Below, piece by piece: positions 50,251 to 62,990 of a DNA stretch of 64,000 nt. The position numbers and the translations under genes were made by a program. The DNA comes from Hydractinia symbiolongicarpus (Eukaryota > Cnidaria > Hydrozoa > Anthoathecata > Hydractiniidae), in the NCBI RefSeq assembly GCF_029227915.1, contig NC_079876.1, positions 7,814,001 through 7,878,000 on the forward strand, read 5' to 3'. Every line of letters starts with the position of its first letter. Position 1 is the stretch's first letter. Under the pieces are notes generated by a model. That model saw only the letters and a program-made list of their open reading frames with translations. It did no database searches and was not told the DNA's origin.

Positions 50251-53200
50251 GTATAGTAATGAAAGTACCCGGGATGTAAACTCATTTCCCGAACGATTTT
50301 TTAAATTATTATTTCACCACTAAAACCCATGAGACTTGTAGTTTTTAAAAATGTTTTCATTTTTGATGAGACGCTGAATAAAAGAAGTTTAATCGCCGGC
50401 AAACGAAAACCCGCCATTTCCCGTAAACCCTGGACTCGACCCGCATAGTCAAAAGTATACAAAGAAAGTACCCAGGGAGTAAACTCATTTCCCGAACGAA
50501 TTTTTAAATTATTTTTTCACCACTAAAACGCATGAGACTTGTAGTTTTCAAAATTGTTTTCATTTTTGATGAGACGCTGAATAAAAGAAGTTTAATCGCC
50601 GGCAAACGAAAACCTGCGATTTCCCGTAAATCCCGGACTCGGCCGTATAGTCAAAAGTATACAAAGAAAGTACCCAGGGTGTAAACTCATTTCCGAACGA
50701 TTTTTTAAATTATTATTTCACCACTAAAACGCATGAGACTTGTAGTTTTCAAAAATGTTTTCATTTTTGATGAGACGCTGAATAAAAGAAGTTTAATCGC
50801 CGGCAAACGAAAACCTGCGATTTCCCGTAAATCCCGGACTCGGCCCGTATAGTTGAATGTATACAAAGAAAGTACCCTGTGAGTAAACTCATTTCCCAAA
50901 CGATATTTTAAATTATTTTTTCACCACTGAAACGCATGAGACTAGTAGTTTTCAAAAATGTTTTCATTTTTGATGAGACGCTGAATAAAAGAAGTTTAAT
51001 CGCCGGCAAACGAAAACCTGCGATTTCCCGTAAATCCCGGACTCGGCCCGTATACTAATGAAAGTACCCGGGATGTAAACTCATTTCCCGAACGATTTTT
51101 TGAATTATTATTTCACCACTAAAACCCATGAGACTTGTAGTTTTTAAAAATGTTTTCATTTTTGATGAGACGTTGAATAAAAGAAGTTTAATCGCCGGCC
51201 AACGAAAACCCGCCATTTCCCGTAAACCCCGGAGTCGGCCCGCATAGTCAAAAGTATACAAAGAAAGTACCCAGGGAGTAAACTCATTTCCCGAACGATT
51301 TTTTAAATTATTTTTTCACCACTAAAACGCATGAGACTTGTAGTTTTCAAAATTGTTTTCATTTTTGATGAGACGCTGAATAAATGAAGTTTAATCGCCG
51401 GCAAACGAAAACCTGCGATTTCCCGTAAATCCCGGACTCGGCCCGTATAGTCAAAAGTATACAAAGAAAGTACCCAGGGTGTAAACTCCGTTTCCCGAAC
51501 GTTTTTTTAAATTATTATTTCACCACTAAAGCCCATGAGACTTGTAGTTTTTAAAAATGTTTTCATTTTTGATGAGACGCTGAATAAAAGAAGTTTAAAC
51601 GCCGGCAAAAGAAAACCCGCGACTTCCCGTAAATCCCGGACTCGGCCCGTATAGTTAAAAGTATACAAAGAAAGTACCCAGGGAGTAAACTTATTTCCCG
51701 AACGATTTTTTAAAATATTTTTTCACCACTAAAACGCATGAGAGTTGTAGTTTTCAAAAATGTTTTCATTTTTGATGAGACGCTGAATAAAAGAAGTTTA
51801 TTCGCCGGCAAACGAAAACCTGCGATTTCCCGTAAATCCCGGACTCGGCCCGTATAGTAATGAAAGTACCCGGGATGTAAACTCATTTCCCGAACGATTT
51901 TTTAAATTATTATTTCACCACTAAAACCCATGAGACTTGTAGTTTTTAAAAATGTTTTCATTTTTGATGAGACGCTGAATAAAAGAAGTTTAATCGCCGG
52001 CAAACGAAAACCCGCCATTTCCCGTAAACCCTGGACTCGACCCGCATAGTCAAAAGTATACAAAGAAAGTACCCAGGGAGTAAACTCATTTCCCGAACGA
52101 ATTTTTAAATTATTTTTTCACCACTAAAACGCATGAGACTTGTAGTTTTCAAAATTGTTTTCATTTTTGATGAGACGCTGAATAAAAGAAGTTTAATCGC
52201 CGGCAAACGAAAACCTGCGATTTCCCGTAAATCCCGGACTCGGCCGTATAGTCAAAAGTATACAAAGAAAGTACCCAGGGTGTAAACTCATTTCCGAACG
52301 ATTTTTTAAATTATTATTTCACCACTAAAACGCATGAGACTTGTAGTTTTCAAAAATGTTTTCATTTTTGATGAGACGCTGAATAAAAGAAGTTTAATCG
52401 CCGGCAAACGAAAACCTGCGATTTCCCGTAAATCCCGGACTCGGCCCGTATAGTTGAATGTATACAAAGAAAGTACCCTGTGAGTAAACTCATTTCCCAA
52501 ACGATTTTTTAAATTATTTTTTCACCACTGAAACGCATGAGACTAGTAGTTTTCAAAAATGTTTTCATTTTTGATGAGACGCTGAATAAAAGAAGTTTAA
52601 TCGCCGGCAAACGAAAACCTGCGATTTCCCGTAAATCCCGGACTCGGCCCGTATACAAATGAAAGTACCCGGGATGTAAACTCATTTCCCGAACGATTTT
52701 TTGAATTATTATTTCACCACTAAAACCCATGAGACTTGTAGTTTTTAAAAATGTTTTCATTTTTGATGAGACGTTGAATAAAAGAAGTTTAATCGCCGGC
52801 CAACGAAAACCCGCCATTTCCCGTAAACCCCGGAGTCGGCCCGCATAGTCAAAAGTATACAAAGAAAGTACCCAGGGAGTAAACTCATTTCCCGAACGAT
52901 TTTTTAAATTATTTTTTCACCACTAAAACGCATGAGACTTGTAGTTTTCAAAATTGTTTTCATTTTTGATGAGACGCTGAATAAATGAAGTTTAATCGCC
53001 GGCAAACGAAAACCTGCGATTTCCCGTAAATCCCGGACTCGGCCCGTATAGTCAAAAGTATACAAAGAAAGTACCCAGGGTGTAAACTCATTTCCCGAAC
53101 GATTTTTTAAATTATTATTTCACCACTAAAACGCATGAGACTTGTAGTTTTCAAAAATGTTTTCATTTTTTATGAGACGCTGAATAAAAGAAGTTTAATC

Positions 53201-56200
53201 GCCGGCAAACGAAAACCTGCGATTTCCCGTAAATCCCGGACTCGGCCCGTATAGTCGAATGTATACAAAGAAAGTACCCTGTGAGTAAACTCATTTCCCG
53301 AACGATTTTTTAAATTATTTTTTCACCACTGAAACGCATGAGACTTGTAGTTTTCAGAAATGTTTTCATTTTTGATGAGACGCTTAATGAAAATAGTTTA
53401 ATCGCCAGCAAACGAAAACCTGCGATTTCCCGTAAATCCCGGACTCGGCCCGTATACTAATGAAAGTACCCGGGATGTAAACTCATTTCCCGAACGATTT
53501 TTTGAATTATTATTTCACCACTAAAACCCATGAGACTTGTAGTTTTTAAAAATGTTTTCATTTTTGATGAGACGTTGAATAAAAGAAGTTTAATCACCGG
53601 CCAACGAAAACCCGCCATTTCCCGTAAACCCCGGAGTCGGCCCGCATAGTCAAAAGTATACAAAGAAAGTACCCAGGGAGTAAACTCATTTCCCGAACGA
53701 TTTTTTAAATTATTTTTTCACCACTAAAACGCATGAGACTTGTAGTTTTCAAAATTGTTTTCATTTTTGATGAGACGCTGAATAAATGAAGTTTAATCGC
53801 CGGCAAACGAAAACCTGCGATTTCCCGTAAATCCCGGACTCGGCCCGTATAGTCAAAAGTATACAAAGAAAGTACCCAGGGTGTAAACTCATTTCCCGAA
53901 CGATTTTTTAAATTATTATTTCACCACTAAAACGCATGAGACTTGTAGTTTTCAAAAATGTTTTCATTTTTTATGAGACGCTGAATAAAAGAAGTTTAAT
54001 CGCCGGCAAACGAAAACCTGCGATTTCCCGTAAATCCCGGACTCGGCCCGTATAGTCGAATGTATACAAAGAAAGTACCCTGTGAGTAAACTCATTTCCC
54101 GAACGATTTTTTAAATTATTTTTTCACCACTGAAACGCATGAGACTTGTAGTTTTCAGAAATGTTTTCATTTTTGATGAGACGCTTAATGAAAATGGTTT
54201 AATCGCCAGCAAACGAAAACCCGCGATTTCCCGTAAATCCCGGGCTTGGCCCGTATAGTCGAATGTATACAAAGAAAGTACCCTGTGAGTAAACCCATTT
54301 CCAAAACGATTTTTTAAATTATCTTTTCACCACTAAAACGCATGAGACTTGTAGTTTTCAAAAATGTTTTCATTTTTGATGAGACGCTGAATAAAAGAAG
54401 TTTAATCGCCGGCAAACGAAAACCCGCCATTTCCCGTAAACCCCGGACTCGACCCGTATAGTCAAAAGTATACAAAGAAAGTACCCAGGGAGTAAACTCA
54501 TTTCCCGAACGATTTTTTATATTATTTTTTTACCACTAAACGCATGAGACTTGTAGTTTTCAAAAATATTTTCATATTTGATGGGACGCTAAATAAAAGA
54601 AGTTTAATCACCGGCAAACGAAAATCCGCGATTTCCCGTAAATCCCGCACTCGGCTCGTATAGTCAAAAGTATACAAAGAAAGTACCCATGGAGTAAACT
54701 CATTTCCCGAACGATATTTTAAATTTTTTTTTCACCACTAAAACGCATGAGACTCGTAGTTTTCAAAAATGTTTTCATTTTTGATGAGACGCTTAATGAT
54801 AGAGGTTTTATCGCCGGCAAACGAACTCCCGCGTTTTCCCGTAAATCCGGGGCTTGGCCCGTATAGTCGAATGTATACAAAGAAAGTACCCAGGGAGTAA
54901 ACTGCGTTTCCCGAACGTTTTTTTAAATTATTATTTCACCACTAAAGCCCATGAGACTTGTAGTTTTTAAAAATGTTTTCATTTTTGATGAGACGCTGAA
55001 TAAAAGAAGTTTAAACGCCGGCAAAAGAAAACCCGCGACTTCCCGTAAATCCCGGACTCGGCCCGTATAGTTAAAAGTATACAAAGAAAGTACCCAGGGA
55101 GTAAACTCATTTCCCGAACGATTTTTTAAAATATTTTTTCACCACTAAAACGCATGAGAGTTGTAGTTTTCAAAAATGTTTTCATTTTTGATGAGACGCT
55201 GAATAAAAGAAGTTCATTCGCCGGCAAACGAAAACCTGCGATTTCCCGTAAATCCCGGACTCGGCCCGTATAGTAATGAAAGTACCCGGGATGTAAACTC
55301 ATTTCCCGAACGATTTTTTAAATTATTATTTCACCACTAAAACCCATGAGACTTGTAGTTTTTAAAAATGTTTTCATTTTTGATGAGACGCTGAATAAAA
55401 GAAGTTTAATCGCCGGCAAACGAAAACCCGCCATTTCCCGTAAACCCCGGACTCGGCCCGTATAGTCAAAAGTATACAAAGAAAGTACCCAGGGTGTAAA
55501 CTCATTTCCCGAACGAATTTTTAAATTATTTTTTCACCACTAAAACGCATGAGACTTGTAGTTTTCAAAATTGTTTTCATTTTTGATGAGACGCTGAATA
55601 AAAGAAGTTTAATCGCCGGCAAACGAAAACCTGCGATTTCCCGTAAATCCCGGACTCGGCCGTATAGTCAAAAGTATACAAAGAAAGTACCCAGGGTGTA
55701 AACTCATTTCCGAACGATTTTTTAAATTATTATTTCACCACTAAAACGCATGAGACTTGTAGTTTTCAAAAATGTTTTCATTTTTGATGAGACGCTGAAT
55801 AAAAGAAGTTTAATCGCCGGCAAACGAAAACCTGCGATTTCCCGTAAATCCCGGACTCGGCCCGTATAGTTGAATGTATACAAAGAAAGTACCCTGTGAG
55901 TAAACTCATTTCCCAAACGATTTTTTAAATTATTTTTTCACCACTGAAACGCATGAGACTAGTAGTTTTCAAAAATGTTTTCATTTTTGATGAGACGCTG
56001 AATAAAAGAAGTTTAATCGCCGGCAAACGAAAACCTGCGATTTCCCGTAAATCCCGGACTCGGCCCGTATACTAATGAAAGTATCCGGGATGTAAACTCA
56101 TTTCCCGAACGATTTTTTGAATTATTATTTCACCACTAAAACCCATGAGACTTGTAGTTTTTAAAAATGTTTTCATTTTTGATGAGACGTTGAATAAAAG

Positions 56201-59200
56201 AAGTTTAATCGCCGGCCAACGAAAACCCGCCATTTCCCGTAAACCCCGGAGTCGGCCCGCATAGTCAAAAGTATACAAAGAAAGTACCCAGGGAGTAAAC
56301 TCATTTCCCGAACGATTTTTTAAATTATTTTTTCACCACTAAAACGCATGAGACTTGTAGTTTTCAAAATTGTTTTCATTTTTGATGAGACGCTGAATAA
56401 ATGAAGTTTAATCGCCGGCAAACGAAAACCTGCGATTTCCCGTAAATCCCGGACTCGGCCCGTATAGTCAAAAGTATACAAAGAAAGTACCCAGGGTGTA
56501 AACTCATTTCCCGAACGATTTTTTAAATTATTATTTCACCACTAAAACGCATGAGACTTGTAGTTTTCAAAAATGTTTTCATTTTTTATGAGACGCTGAA
56601 TAAAAGAAGTTTAATCGCCGGCAAACGAAAACCTGCGATTTCCCGTAAATCCCGGACTCGGCCCGTATAGTCGAATGTATACAAAGAAAGTACCCTGTGA
56701 GTAAACTCATTTCCCGAACGATTTTTTAAATTATTTTTTCACCACTGAAACGCATGAGACTTGTAGTTTTCAGAAATGTTTTCATTTTTGATGAGACGCT
56801 TAATGAAAATGGTTTAATCGCCAGCAAACGAAAACCTGCGATTTCCCGTAAATCCCGGACTCGGCCCGTATACTAATGAAAGTACCCGGGATGTAAACTC
56901 ATTTCCCGAACGATTTTTTGAATTATTATTTCACCACTAAAACCCATGAGACTTGTAGTTTTTAAAAATGTTTTCATTTTTGATGAAACGTTGAATAAAA
57001 GAAGTTTAATCACCGGCCAACGAAAACCCGCCATTTCCCGTAAACCCCGGAGTCGGCCCGCATAGTCAAAAGTATACAAAGAAAGTACCCAGGGAGTAAA
57101 CTCATTTCCCGAACGATTTTTTAAATTATTTTTTCACCACTAAAACGCATGAGACTTGTAGTTTTCAAAATTGTTTTCATTTTTGATGAGACGCTGAATA
57201 AATGAAGTTTAATCGCCGGCAAACGAAAACCTGCGATTTCCCGTAAATCCCGGACTCGGCCCGTATAGTCAAAAGTATACAAAGAAAGTACCCAGGGTGT
57301 AAACTCATTTCCCGAACGATTTTTTAAATTATTATTTCACCACTAAAACGCATGAGACTTGTAGTTTTCAAAAATGTTTTCATTTTTTATGAGACGCTGA
57401 ATAAAAGAAGTTTAATCGCCGGCAAACGAAAACCTGCGATTTCCCGTAAATCCCGGACTCGGCCCGTATAGTCGAATGTATACAAAGAAAGTACCCTGTG
57501 AGTAAACTCATTTCCCGAACGATTTTTTAAATTATTTTTTCACCACTGAAACGCATGAGACTTGTAGTTTTCAGAAATGTTTTCATTTTTGATGAGACGC
57601 TTAATGAAAATGGTTTAATCGCCAGCAAACGAAAACCCGCGATTTCCCGTAAATCCCGGGCTTGGCCCGTATAGTCGAAAGTATACAAAGAAAGTACCCT
57701 GTGAGTAAACCCATTTCCAAAACGATTTTTTAAATTATCTTTTCACCACTAAAACGCATGAGACTTGTAGTTTTCAAAAATGTTTTCATTTTTGATGAGA
57801 CGCTGAATAAAAGAAGTTTAATCGCCGGCAAACGAAAACCCGCCATTTCCCGTAAACCCCGGACTCGACCCGTATAGTCAAAAGTATACAAAGAAAGTAC
57901 CCAGGGAGTAAACTCATTTCCCGAACGATTTTTTATATTATTTTTTTACCACTAAACGCATGAGACTTGTAGTTTTCAAAAATATTTTCATATTTGATGG
58001 GACGCTAAATAAAAGAAGTTTAATCACCGGCAAACGAAAATCCGCGATTTCCCGTAAATCCCGCACTCGGCTCGTATAGTCAAAAGTATACAAAGAAAGT
58101 ACCCATGGAGTAAACTCATTTCCCGAACGATATTTTAAATTTTTTTTTCACCACTAAAACGCATGAGACTCGTAGTTTTCAAAAATGTTTTCATTTTTGA
58201 TGAGACGCTTAATGATAGAGGTTTTATCGCCGGCAAACGAACTCCCGCGTTTTCCCGTAAATCCGGGGCTTGGCCCGTATAGTCGAATGTATACAAAGAA
58301 AGTACCCAGGGAGTAAACTCCGTTTCCCGAACGTTTTTTTAAATTATTATTTCACCACTAAAGCCCATGAGACTTGTAGTTTTTAAAAATGTTTTCATTT
58401 TTGATGAGACGCTGAATAAAAGAAGTTTAATCGCCGGCAAACAAAAACCCGCAATTTCCCGTAAATCCCGGTCTCGGCCCGTATAGTCAAAAGTATACAA
58501 AGAAAGTACCCAGGGTGTAAACTCATTTCCCGAACGATTTTTTAAATTATTATTTCACCACTAAAACGCATGAGACTTGTAGTTTTCAAAAATGTTTTCA
58601 ATTTTTATGAGACGCTGAATAAAAGAAGTTTAATCGCCGGCAAACGAAAACCTGCGATTTCCCGTAAATCCCGGACTCGGCCCGTATAGTCGAATGTATA
58701 CAAAGAAAGTACCCTGTGAGTAAACTCATTTCCCGAACGATTTTTTAAATTATTTTTTCACCACTGAAACGCATGAGACTTGTAGTTTTCAGAAATGTTT
58801 TCATTTTTGATGAGACGCTTAATGAAAATGGTTTAATCGCCAGCAAACGAAAACCTGCGATTTCCCGTAAATCCCGGACTCGGCCCGTATACTAATGAAA
58901 GTACCCGGGATGTAAACTCATTTTCCGAACGATTTTTTGAATTATTATTTCACCACTAAAACCCATGAGACTTGTAGTTTTTAAAAATGTTTTCATTTTT
59001 GATGAGACGTTGAATAAAAGAAGTTTAATCACCGGCCAACGAAAACCCGCCATTTCCCGTAAACCCCGGAGTCGGCCCGCATAGTCAAAAGTATACAAAG
59101 AAAGTACCCAGGGAGTAAACTCATTTCCCGAACGATTTTTTAAATTATTTTTTCACCACTAAAACGCATGAGACTTGTAGTTTTCAAAATTGTTTTCATT

Positions 59201-60950
59201 TTTGATGAGACGCTGAATAAATGAAGTTTAATCGCCGGCAAACGAAAACCTGCGATTTCCCGTAAATCCCGGACTCGGCCCGTATAGTCAAAAGTATACA
59301 AAGAAAGTACCCAGGGTGTAAACTCATTTCCCGAACGATTTTTTAAATTATTATTTCACCACTAAAACGCATGAGACTTGTAGTTTTCAAAAATGTTTTC
59401 ATTTTTTATGAGACGCTGAATAAAAGAAGTTTAATCGCCGGCAAACGAAAACCTGCGATTTCCCGTAAATCCCGGACTCGGCCCGTATAGTCGAATGTAT
59501 ACAAAGAAAGTACCCTGTGAGTAAACTCATTTCCCGAACGATTTTTTAAATTATTTTTTCACCACTGAAACGCATGAGACTTGTAGTTTTCAGAAATGTT
59601 TTCATTTTTGATGAGACGCTTAATGAAAATGGTTTAATCGCCAGCAAACGAAAACCCGCGATTTCCCGTAAATCCCGGGCTTGGCCCGTATAGTCGAATG
59701 TATACAAAGAAAGTACCCTGTGAGTAAACCCATTTCCAAAACGATTTTTTAAATTATCTTTTCACCACTAAAACGCATGAGACTTGTAGTTTTCAAAAAT
59801 GTTTTCATTTTTGATGAGACGCTGAATAAAAGAAGTTTAATCGCCGGCAAACGAAAACCCGCCATTTCCCGTAAACCCCGGACTCGACCCGTATAGTCAA
59901 AAGTATACAAAGAAAGTACCCAGGGAGTAAACTCATTTCCCGAACGATTTTTTATATTATTTTTTTACCACTAAACGCATGAGACTTGTAGTTTTCAAAA
60001 ATATTTTCATATTTGATGGGACGCTAAATAAAAGAAGTTTAATCACCGGCAAACGAAAATCAGCGATTTCCCGTAAATCCCGCACTCGGCTCGTATAGTC
60101 AAAAGTATACAAAGAAAGTACCCATGGAGTAAACTCATTTCCCGAACGATATTTTAAATTTTTTTTTCACCACTAAAACGCATGAGACTCGTAGTTTTCA
60201 AAAATGTTTTCATTTTTGATGAGACGCTTAATGATAGAGGTTTTATCGCCGGCAAACGAACTCCCGCGTTTTCCCGTAAATCCGGGGCTTGGCCCGTATA
60301 GTCGAATGTATACAAAGAAAGTACCCAGGGAGTAAACTCCGTTTCCCGAACGTTTTTTTAAATTATTATTTCACCACTAAAGCCCATGAGACTTGTAGTT
60401 TTTAAAAATGTTTTCATTTTTGATGAGACGCTGAATAAAAGAAGTTTAAACGCCGGCAAAAGAAAACCCGCGACTTCCCGTAAATCCCGGACTCGGCCCG
60501 TATAGTTAAAAGTATACAAAGAAACTACCCAGGGAGTAAACTCATTTCCCGAACGATTTTTTAAAATATTTTTTCACCACTAAAACGCATGAGAGTTGTA
60601 GTTTTCAAAAATGTTTTCATTTTTGATGAGACGCTGAATAAAAGAAGTTTATTCGCCGGCAAACGAAAACCTGCGATTTCCCGTAAATCCCGGACTCGGC
60701 CCGTATAGTAATGAAAGTACCCGGGATGTAAACTCATTTCCCGAACGATTTTTTAAATTATTATTTCACCACTAAAACCCATGAGACTTGTAGTTTTTAA
60801 AAATGTTTTCATTTTTGATGAGACGCTGAATAAAAGAAGTTTAATCGCCGGCAAACGAAAACCCGCCATTTCCCGTAAACCCCGGACTCGGCCCGTATAG
60901 TCAAAAGTATACAAAGAAAGTACCCAGGGTGTAAACTCATTTCCCGAACG
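50251..60950. repeat. Nested 801/1601/2019/3416-bp higher-order repeats
   Basis: Landmarks at 50,705, 52,306 and 55,722 are 1601 and 3416 bp apart. The CGTATACTAATG monomers at 53,457, 56,873 and 58,892 are 3416 and 2019 bp apart. A four-monomer step of 801 bp (3 x 203 + 192) occurs inside both large units (52,656 to 53,457, and 56,072 to 56,873). The CCCATGGAG monomer recurs at 54,686, 58,102 and 60,121. It contains no gene. Confidence 0.83.
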
Positions 60951-62990
60951 AATTTTTAAATTATTTTTTCACCACTAAAACGCATGAGACTTGTAGTTTT
61001 CGAAAATGTTTTCATTTTTGATGAGACGCTGAATAAAAGAAGTTTAATCGCCGGCAAACGAAAACCTGCGATTTCCCGTAAATCCCGGACTCGGCCCGTA
61101 TAGTCGAATGTATACAAAGAAAGTACCCTGTGAGTAAACTCATTTCCCAAACGATTTTTTAAATTATTTTTTCACCACTGAAACGCATGAGACTTGTAGT
61201 TTTCAGAAATGTTTTCATTTTTGATGAGACGCTTAATGAAAATGGTTTAATCGCCAGCAAACGAAAACCCGCGATTTCCCGTAAATCCCGGGCTTGGCCC
61301 GTATAGTCGAATGTATACAAAGAAAGTACCCTGTGAGTAAACTCATTTCCAAAACGATTTTTTAAATTATCTTTTCACCACTAAAACGCATGAGACTTGT
61401 AGTTTTCAAAAATGTTTTCATTTTTGATGAGACGCTGAATAAAAGAAGTTTAATCGCCGGCAAACGAAAACCCGCCATTTCCCGTAAACCCCGGACTCGA
61501 CCCGTATAGTCAAAAGTATACAAAGAAAGTACCCAGGGAGTAAAGTCATTTCCCGAACGATTTTTTATATTATTTTTTTACCACTAAACGCATGAGACTT
61601 GTAGTTTTCAAAAATATTTTCATATTTGATGGGACGCTGAATAAAAGAAGTTTAATCGCCGGCAAACGAAAATCCGCCATTTCCCGTAAATCCCGGACTC
61701 GGCCCGTATACTCAAAAGTATACAAAGAAAGTACCCATGGAGTAAACTCATTTCCCGAACGATTTTTTAAATTTTTTTTTCACCACTAAAACGCATGAGA
61801 CTTGTAGTTTTCAAAAATGTTTTCATTTTTGATGAGACGCAGAATTAAAGAAGTTTAATCGCCGGCAAACGAAAACCTGCGATTTCCCGTAAATCCCGGA
61901 CTCGGCCGGTATAGTCAAAAGTATACAAAGAAAGTACCCAGGGTGTAAACTCATTTCCCGAACGAATTTTTAAATTATTTTTTCACCACTAAAACGCATG
62001 AGACTTGTAGTTTTCGAAAATGTTTTCATTTTTGATGAGACGCTGAATAAAAGAAGTTTAATCGCCGGCAAACGAAAACCTGCGATTTCCCGTAAATCCC
62101 GGACTCGGCCCGTATAGTCGAATGTATACAAAGAAAGTACCCTGTGAGTAAACTCATTTCCCAAACGATTTTTTAAATTATTTTTTCACCACTGAAACGC
62201 ATGAGACTTGTAGTTTTCAGAAATGTTTTCATTTTTGATGAGACGCTTAATGAAAATGGTTTAATCGCCAGCAAACGAAAACCCGCGATTTCCCGTAAAT
62301 CCCGGGCTTGGCCCGTATAGTCGAATGTATACAAAGAAAGTACCCTGTGAGTAAACTCATTTCCAAAACGATTTTTTAAATTATCTTTTCACCACTAAAA
62401 CGCATGAGACTTGTAGTTTTCAAAAATGTTTTCATTTTTGATGAGACGCTGAATAAAAGAAGTTTAATCGCCGGCAAACGAAAACCCGCCATTTCCCGTA
62501 AACCCCGGACTCGACCCGTATAGTCAAAAGTATACAAAGAAAGTACCCAGGGAGTAAAGTCATTTCCCGAACGATTTTTTATATTATTTTTTTACCACTA
62601 AACGCATGAGACTTGTAGTTTTCAAAAATATTTTCATATTTGATGGGACGCTGAATAAAAGAAGTTTAATCGCCGGCAAACGAAAATCCGCCATTTCCCG
62701 TAAATCCCGGACTCGGCCCGTATACTCAAAAGTATACAAAGAAAGTACCCATGGAGTAAACTCATTTCCCGAACGATTTTTTAAATTTTTTTTTCACCAC
62801 TAAAACGCATGAGACTTGTAGTTTTCAAAAATGTTTTCATTTTTGATGAGACGCAGAATTAAAGAAGTTTAATCGCCGGCAAACGAAAACCTGCGATTTC
62901 CCGTAAATCCCGGACTCGGCCGGTATAGTCAAAAGTATACAAAGAAAGTACCCAGGGTGTAAACTCATTTCCCGAACGATTTTTTAAATT
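60951..62990. repeat. 1014-bp higher-order repeat, tandem pair
   Basis: Five-monomer units beginning near 60,956 and 61,970 repeat at 1014 bp (5 x 203 minus 1, from the CCACTAAACGCATG monomer that lacks one A). They share private readings such as TTTTCGAAAATG, GACGCAGAATTAAAG and GGAGTAAAGTCATTT. It contains no gene. Confidence 0.85.
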